Shown piece after piece: positions 14,917 through 15,542 of a stretch of DNA of 15,542 nucleotides. Source of the DNA: Candidatus Woesearchaeota archaeon (GTDB lineage: Archaea > Nanobdellota > Nanobdellia > Woesearchaeales > WJKV01); contig WJKV01000133.1 of assembly GCA_014728875.1 (NCBI GenBank), forward strand, positions 1-15,542, written 5' to 3'. Position 1 is the stretch's first letter. Each line of letters opens with the position of its first letter. Under the pieces are notes generated by a model. It saw only the letters and a program-made list of their open reading frames with translations. It ran no database searches and was not told where the DNA came from. Position numbers and translations under genes: made by a program.

Positions 14917-15542
14917 CTACATTGCTTCTGGGGCTTCTATTCCGAGCAGCTGCAGTCCCTGTTTCAAAACTTCTTTTATCTTGTTGATCAATAATAGACG
15001 CGCGTTCTTCAAATTTTCTTCTTCTGCCTGCAGGACATGGCATTTATGATAGAATTCATTGAACCCCTGCCCTAAATCTAACAGATAACGGCAGACCATG
15101 CTTGGTTTGTATGATTTTGCAGACTCTGCAACAATCTCATTGAACTTTGACAAGTGTGCCAGCAGATCTATCTCTGTCTTGTCCTGGAGTGCGCTGAAAT
15201 CAATGTCTGTACTAATCTTATGGACATCTATGTTTCCTTTCTTCAGGATACTGCAGATACGCGCGTAGGTGTACTGCACATAAGGCCCGGTCTCTCCTTC
15301 GAACGAAAGTGATTCTTTGGGATTGAATGTCATGTCTTTCTTTGGATCTGTCCTTAACAGGAAGAACTTGATCGCACCTAATGCAATCTGCTGGGCCCTG
15401 TTGTTTATCTCTTCTTCATCCAGGTCCTTGTGCCTTTTCACTACTTCTGCTTTTGACAGCAGGTACATGTCATTCAGGATGTCGTCTGCATCTGCTGTTG
15501 TCCCTTCCCTTGATTTCATCCTGCCTTCTGGAAGGAAAACCA
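14917..15542 (-). CDS. argS: Arginyl-tRNA synthetase, C-terminal part (5' end missing)
   Basis: The frame is open to the right edge; 208 complete C-terminal codons are visible. The enzyme charges tRNA-Arg with arginine using ATP, in the cytoplasm. The sequence enters at VFLPEGRMKSREGTTADADD, which contains the ArgRS version of the class I KMSKS loop (MKSREGT). The anticodon-binding DALR domain follows, with the hallmark FEGETGPYVQYTYARI segment (at ~15270-15310), a helical bundle containing KPSMVCRYLLDLGQGFNEFY, and the typical ending LLGIEAPEAM. The in-frame ATG at 15519 is internal to the KMSKS region and is not the start. The HIGH motif and catalytic core lie outside the window. The MFS gene follows after 9 bases. 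Confidence 0.95.
   Translation of the reverse strand, partial: VFLPEGRMKSREGTTADADDILNDMYLLSKAEVVKRHKDLDEEEINNRAQQIALGAIKFFLLRTDPKKDMTFNPKESLSFEGETGPYVQYTYARICSILKKGNIDVHKISTDIDFSALQDKTEIDLLAHLSKFNEIVAESAKSYKPSMVCRYLLDLGQGFNEFYHKCHVLQAEEENLKNARLLLINKIKEVLKQGLQLLGIEAPEAM

Noticed and set aside
15517..15519. ATG as start of a 200-residue protein
   Set aside because: The frame continues upstream through VFLPEGR into the window edge and the ATG falls inside the KMSKS-type loop of arginyl-tRNA synthetase, so the gene is simply cut by the window.

Overview
This looks like a stretch of archaeal chromosome, probably from a DPANN-type lineage (Woesearchaeota/Pacearchaeota-like). The placement is an inference. 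It rests on AT-rich DNA, tightly packed genes all on the minus strand, TATA-like promoter elements, U-tract 3' ends instead of classical bacterial terminators, and several giant secreted proteins with short Cys-rich 'NSDC' motifs and N-glycosylation sequons. No rRNA or other phylogenetic marker is present apart from part of an arginyl-tRNA synthetase, so a bacterial (CPR-like) origin is not excluded.

Layout, in the direction of transcription (right to left). The right end holds housekeeping genes: the 3' part of argS (14917 to the window end), then, after 9 bases, a 12-helix MFS transporter (13687-14907). Next is a short coiled-coil protein with one C-terminal membrane helix (12856-13617). 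The left 12.7 kb holds three very large secreted proteins. (i) A 1637-residue protein (7833-12746) has a signal peptide, a papain-fold domain that appears to carry Ser in place of the catalytic Cys, an FG-GAP-type calcium-binding beta-propeller, Ig/PKD-like domains, a Cys-rich knot, an Asn/Thr stalk packed with glycosylation sequons, and two copies of a ~97-residue C-terminal module. (ii) A 1899-residue protein (1794-7493) has a signal peptide, nine tandem ~116-residue beta-sandwich domains, a Cys-rich linker and a ~735-residue C-terminal part of unknown family. (iii) A protein truncated by the window edge (1-1797) has a signal peptide, four strictly spaced six-cysteine modules, an acidic/proline linker and the start of the same C-terminal module found in (i).

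Proteins (ii) and (iii) overlap by ATGA and are probably translated together. Protein (i) lies just upstream, separated by a 339-base intergenic region rich in inverted repeats and U-tracts. The shared C-terminal module, the shared NSDC-type motif and the common secretion signals suggest that the three proteins are displayed or assembled together on the cell surface, plausibly for adhesion or host contact. That role is inferred from architecture only. The shared C-terminal module and the Ser-substituted papain-like/beta-propeller fusion are the most noteworthy observations.

No tRNA, rRNA, CRISPR array, insertion sequence or phage feature was recognised. Nothing convincing is encoded on the plus strand; its open frames are shadows of the large minus-strand genes.
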